From an uncultured Clostridia bacterium (GTDB taxonomy: Bacteria; Bacillota; Clostridia; TANB77; CAG-508): a stretch of DNA of 64,000 nucleotides. Of this stretch, positions 62,284-64,000 are shown in pieces. The position numbers were made by a program, and so were the translations under genes. Position 1 is the first letter of the stretch. Each line of letters opens with the position of its first letter. The stretch covers positions 62,001 through 126,000 of the forward strand of contig CALXAT010000001.1 of the NCBI GenBank assembly GCA_944386365.1, in the 5' to 3' direction. The notes beneath the pieces were generated by a model. That model had not been told where the DNA came from. It searched no databases and worked only from the letters and a program-made list of their open reading frames with translations.

Positions 62284-63297
62284 ATGCACATGGCAGACGC
62301 AATGATAAGTCCAGCAGTAGGAGCTACCATGTATGTAGCAAGTGGACTTGTAGCAGCATACGCAATTAGAAAAATTAGAAAAGAAGAAGATTTTAAAAAG
62401 AAAATACCAACAATGGGCGTTATGGGAGCATTTGTATTTGCAACCCAAATGATAAATTTTACGATACCAGGAACTGGGTCATCAGGACATTTATGTGGAG
62501 GTATGTTACTAAGTAGTATATTAGGACCTTTTGCAGGATTTTTAAGTATGATAGGTGTATTATTAATTCAATGTTTATTCTTTGCAGATGGAGGATTATT
62601 AGCATTAGGAGCAAATGTTTGGAATATGGCATTTTATGGATGCTTTATAGGTTCCCTTATTTGGAAATTTGTGACTAAAAAAGGAATGACAAAGGGAAGA
62701 ATTATATTAGCTTCTCTTGTAGGTTGTATATTAACCTTACAATTAGGTGCTTTTTCTGTAACATTAGAAACCTTAGCTTCAGGAATCACAGAGTTACCTT
62801 TTGGAACTTTTGTAGCAACTATGCAACCAATTCATTTGGTAATTGGCTTAATAGAAGGCTTTATTACAGCAACCGTTCTTTGTTTTATTTATGAGGCAAG
62901 GCCAGAAATGTTGTGGAATGGAACAGTCAAGATAGAAAAACAAGGTAAATTTTCATATAAAAAGACCATTGCTATTCTTGCTTGTCTATTCATAATCATT
63001 GGTGGAGGTGTTTCATTATTCGCTTCTTCTAATCCAGATGGATTAGAATGGTCTATTGAACAAATTACAGGAGATACAGAAGTAGAAGCAAGAGACAATT
63101 CAGCTTATGAAACTGCTGAGGAGATACAAAGTAAAACATCTTTTTTGCCAGACTATACCTTTAAAGATAATGAATCTACTACAATTGGTACTTCTGTTTC
63201 AGGAATAGTAGGTTGTGCTATTACAGTTGTTTTTTTAATGACTATAGGATATATAATAAAAATAAAAAGGAAAAAAGGAAACACAGTCAATGGATAA
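62284..63297 (+). CDS. Nickel/cobalt ECF transporter S-component (CbiM/NikM) with PDGLE domain
   Basis: 337 residues. The start at 62284 (AAAGGAGG upstream) gives the N-terminal MHMADAMISPAVG that supplies metal ligands in CbiM/NikM. About seven membrane helices up to ~220, with SSGHLCGGMLLSSILGPFAG and WNMAFYGCFIGSLI, then a C-terminal NPDGLEWSIEQITG segment and a last helix: the NikN/CbiN-like PDGLE part fused in one chain. Imports Ni2+ or Co2+ with the T- and A-components; placed after larCBE, nickel is the likely metal. An upstream ATG at 62245 is less likely. Confidence 0.88.
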   Translation: MHMADAMISPAVGATMYVASGLVAAYAIRKIRKEEDFKKKIPTMGVMGAFVFATQMINFTIPGTGSSGHLCGGMLLSSILGPFAGFLSMIGVLLIQCLFFADGGLLALGANVWNMAFYGCFIGSLIWKFVTKKGMTKGRIILASLVGCILTLQLGAFSVTLETLASGITELPFGTFVATMQPIHLVIGLIEGFITATVLCFIYEARPEMLWNGTVKIEKQGKFSYKKTIAILACLFIIIGGGVSLFASSNPDGLEWSIEQITGDTEVEARDNSAYETAEEIQSKTSFLPDYTFKDNESTTIGTSVSGIVGCAITVVFLMTIGYIIKIKRKKGNTVNG

Positions 63298-64000
63298 AAT
63301 TGATAATGCTATAAAAACAGTACATCATATGGATTATCAAGCAAGCCATAATGGATATTTAAGTAGAATACATCCACTTGCAAAATTACTAATTACAATT
63401 ATCTATATTATTTTATTAACCTCTATTGATAAATATAATTTCGTAATCACATTAGCAATGAGTATTTATCTAATTTTATTAGGCATAATAGGAGATTTAT
63501 CTATAAAAAATGCTTTAAAGAATTTAAAAGTAGTTTTATTGTTATTATTTGTTTTAGGAATTGCAAATCCCATATTAGATAGAACTGTGATTGCGTATAT
63601 AGGAATGATACCAGTTACAACGGGTATGATTTCTATGATCACTTTATTATTAAAAGGAATTTTTGCAATACTTGCATCCTATTTTTTAATATTAACAACA
63701 TCTATTGAAGAGATCTGTTATGCTTTGAAAATGTTACATATTCCAGATGTATTAATTACAATTGTTATGCTTATTTATCGATATATTATTGTATTCTTAA
63801 AAGAAGTCCAAAAAATATGGATAGCTTATCAAATGCGAGCACCAAAACAAAAGGGTGTAAACTATAAAGTATGGGGAAGTATGATAGGAAGTTTAATGTT
63901 AAGAAGCATTGATAGAGCTCAAATGGTTTATGAAAGTATGGAACTTAGAGGTTTTAATCCTAGCACATCTTTTGTTAAAAAAGAAAAAATGAATAAGAAA
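63290..64000 (+). CDS. ECF transporter T-component (CbiQ/NikQ), cut by window end
   Basis: 237 residues visible, no stop before the window ends. The ATG overlaps the last 8 bases of the preceding gene. Membrane helices (LLITIIYIILLTSID; VVLLLLFVLGIANPI; MLIYRYIIVFL), and the two coupling-helix motifs expected for EcfT: YQMRAPKQKG and SMELRGFNPS. The ATPase (CbiO/NikO) gene should follow outside the window. Confidence 0.88.
   Translation, partial: MDKIDNAIKTVHHMDYQASHNGYLSRIHPLAKLLITIIYIILLTSIDKYNFVITLAMSIYLILLGIIGDLSIKNALKNLKVVLLLLFVLGIANPILDRTVIAYIGMIPVTTGMISMITLLLKGIFAILASYFLILTTSIEEICYALKMLHIPDVLITIVMLIYRYIIVFLKEVQKIWIAYQMRAPKQKGVNYKVWGSMIGSLMLRSIDRAQMVYESMELRGFNPSTSFVKKEKMNKK

Noticed and set aside
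1..64000. CRISPR arrays and intact rRNA or tRNA genes
   Set aside because: No regularly spaced direct repeats and no complete tRNA cloverleaf were seen; only tRNA-Leu fragments near 7.8 and 8.6 kb.

Overview
The window is very A+T-rich and uses Clostridia-like signals: strong AGGAGG ribosome-binding sites, sigma-A promoters with 17-base spacers, and hairpin-plus-T-run terminators. The protein families (class A penicillin-binding protein, one-chain PurL, clostridial PurF with Fe-S cysteines, DUF362/LarBCE) point to an uncultured, probably gut, anaerobic Firmicute of class Clostridia. That placement is inference; there is no rRNA in the window.

Layout. 1-9.4 kb is an accessory region. Three paralogous pilin-like genes with hypervariable, codon-atypical C-termini (diversity-generating retroelement, DGR, targets) each follow a near-identical leader cassette made of a promoter, a 23-codon ORF built on a CA repeat, and a terminator-like hairpin. 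Between them lie broken genes (MutS-like, Fic, PemK/MazF) and tRNA-Leu fragments. 9.5-30 kb is mostly housekeeping: coaD, coaE and the de novo purine genes purM, purL, purB, purD, purN, purF, purC, purE, with purH further on at 46.9 kb. Small unknown genes are interspersed, and a fourth DGR-type target (formylglycine-generating-enzyme fold) carries a frameshift inside its variable region. 29-36 kb holds a dGTPase-like HD protein, a GT8/GT28 fusion glycosyltransferase with a PlsC acyltransferase, an HD protein and an RlmD/TrmA-type RNA methyltransferase. 36-53 kb is a second accessory region: phosphoribosyltransferase, VOC protein, PemK-like toxin followed by two structured non-coding RNA candidates, a 1283-residue surface protein, HAD, methyltransferase, Nudix and GNAT genes (several frameshifted), and a large membrane protein. 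53-64 kb carries a class A PBP and then a MerR-controlled cluster: CMD-cupin, ferredoxin-linked aldo/keto reductase, DUF362, larC, larB, larE, and a nickel/cobalt ECF transporter (cbiM/nikM with PDGLE domain, then cbiQ/nikQ cut by the window end).

How parts fit together. The purine genes together cover almost the whole route from PRPP to IMP. The lar genes make the nickel-pincer nucleotide cofactor and the transporter would supply the metal; no LarA-type racemase is visible, so the client enzyme is outside the window or unrecognised. The DGR targets have no reverse transcriptase or template repeat here, so they would be diversified in trans.

Most noteworthy: (1) the multi-target DGR array with its repeated His-Thr leader/attenuator cassette; (2) a compact promoter-hairpins-terminator RNA immediately downstream of a PemK-like toxin; (3) an orphan MerR-type promoter that seems to drive only a short structured RNA; (4) the lar operon with redox partners; (5) a GT8-GT28 fusion. 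Many accessory genes carry single-base frameshifts, which could be real decay or assembly error.
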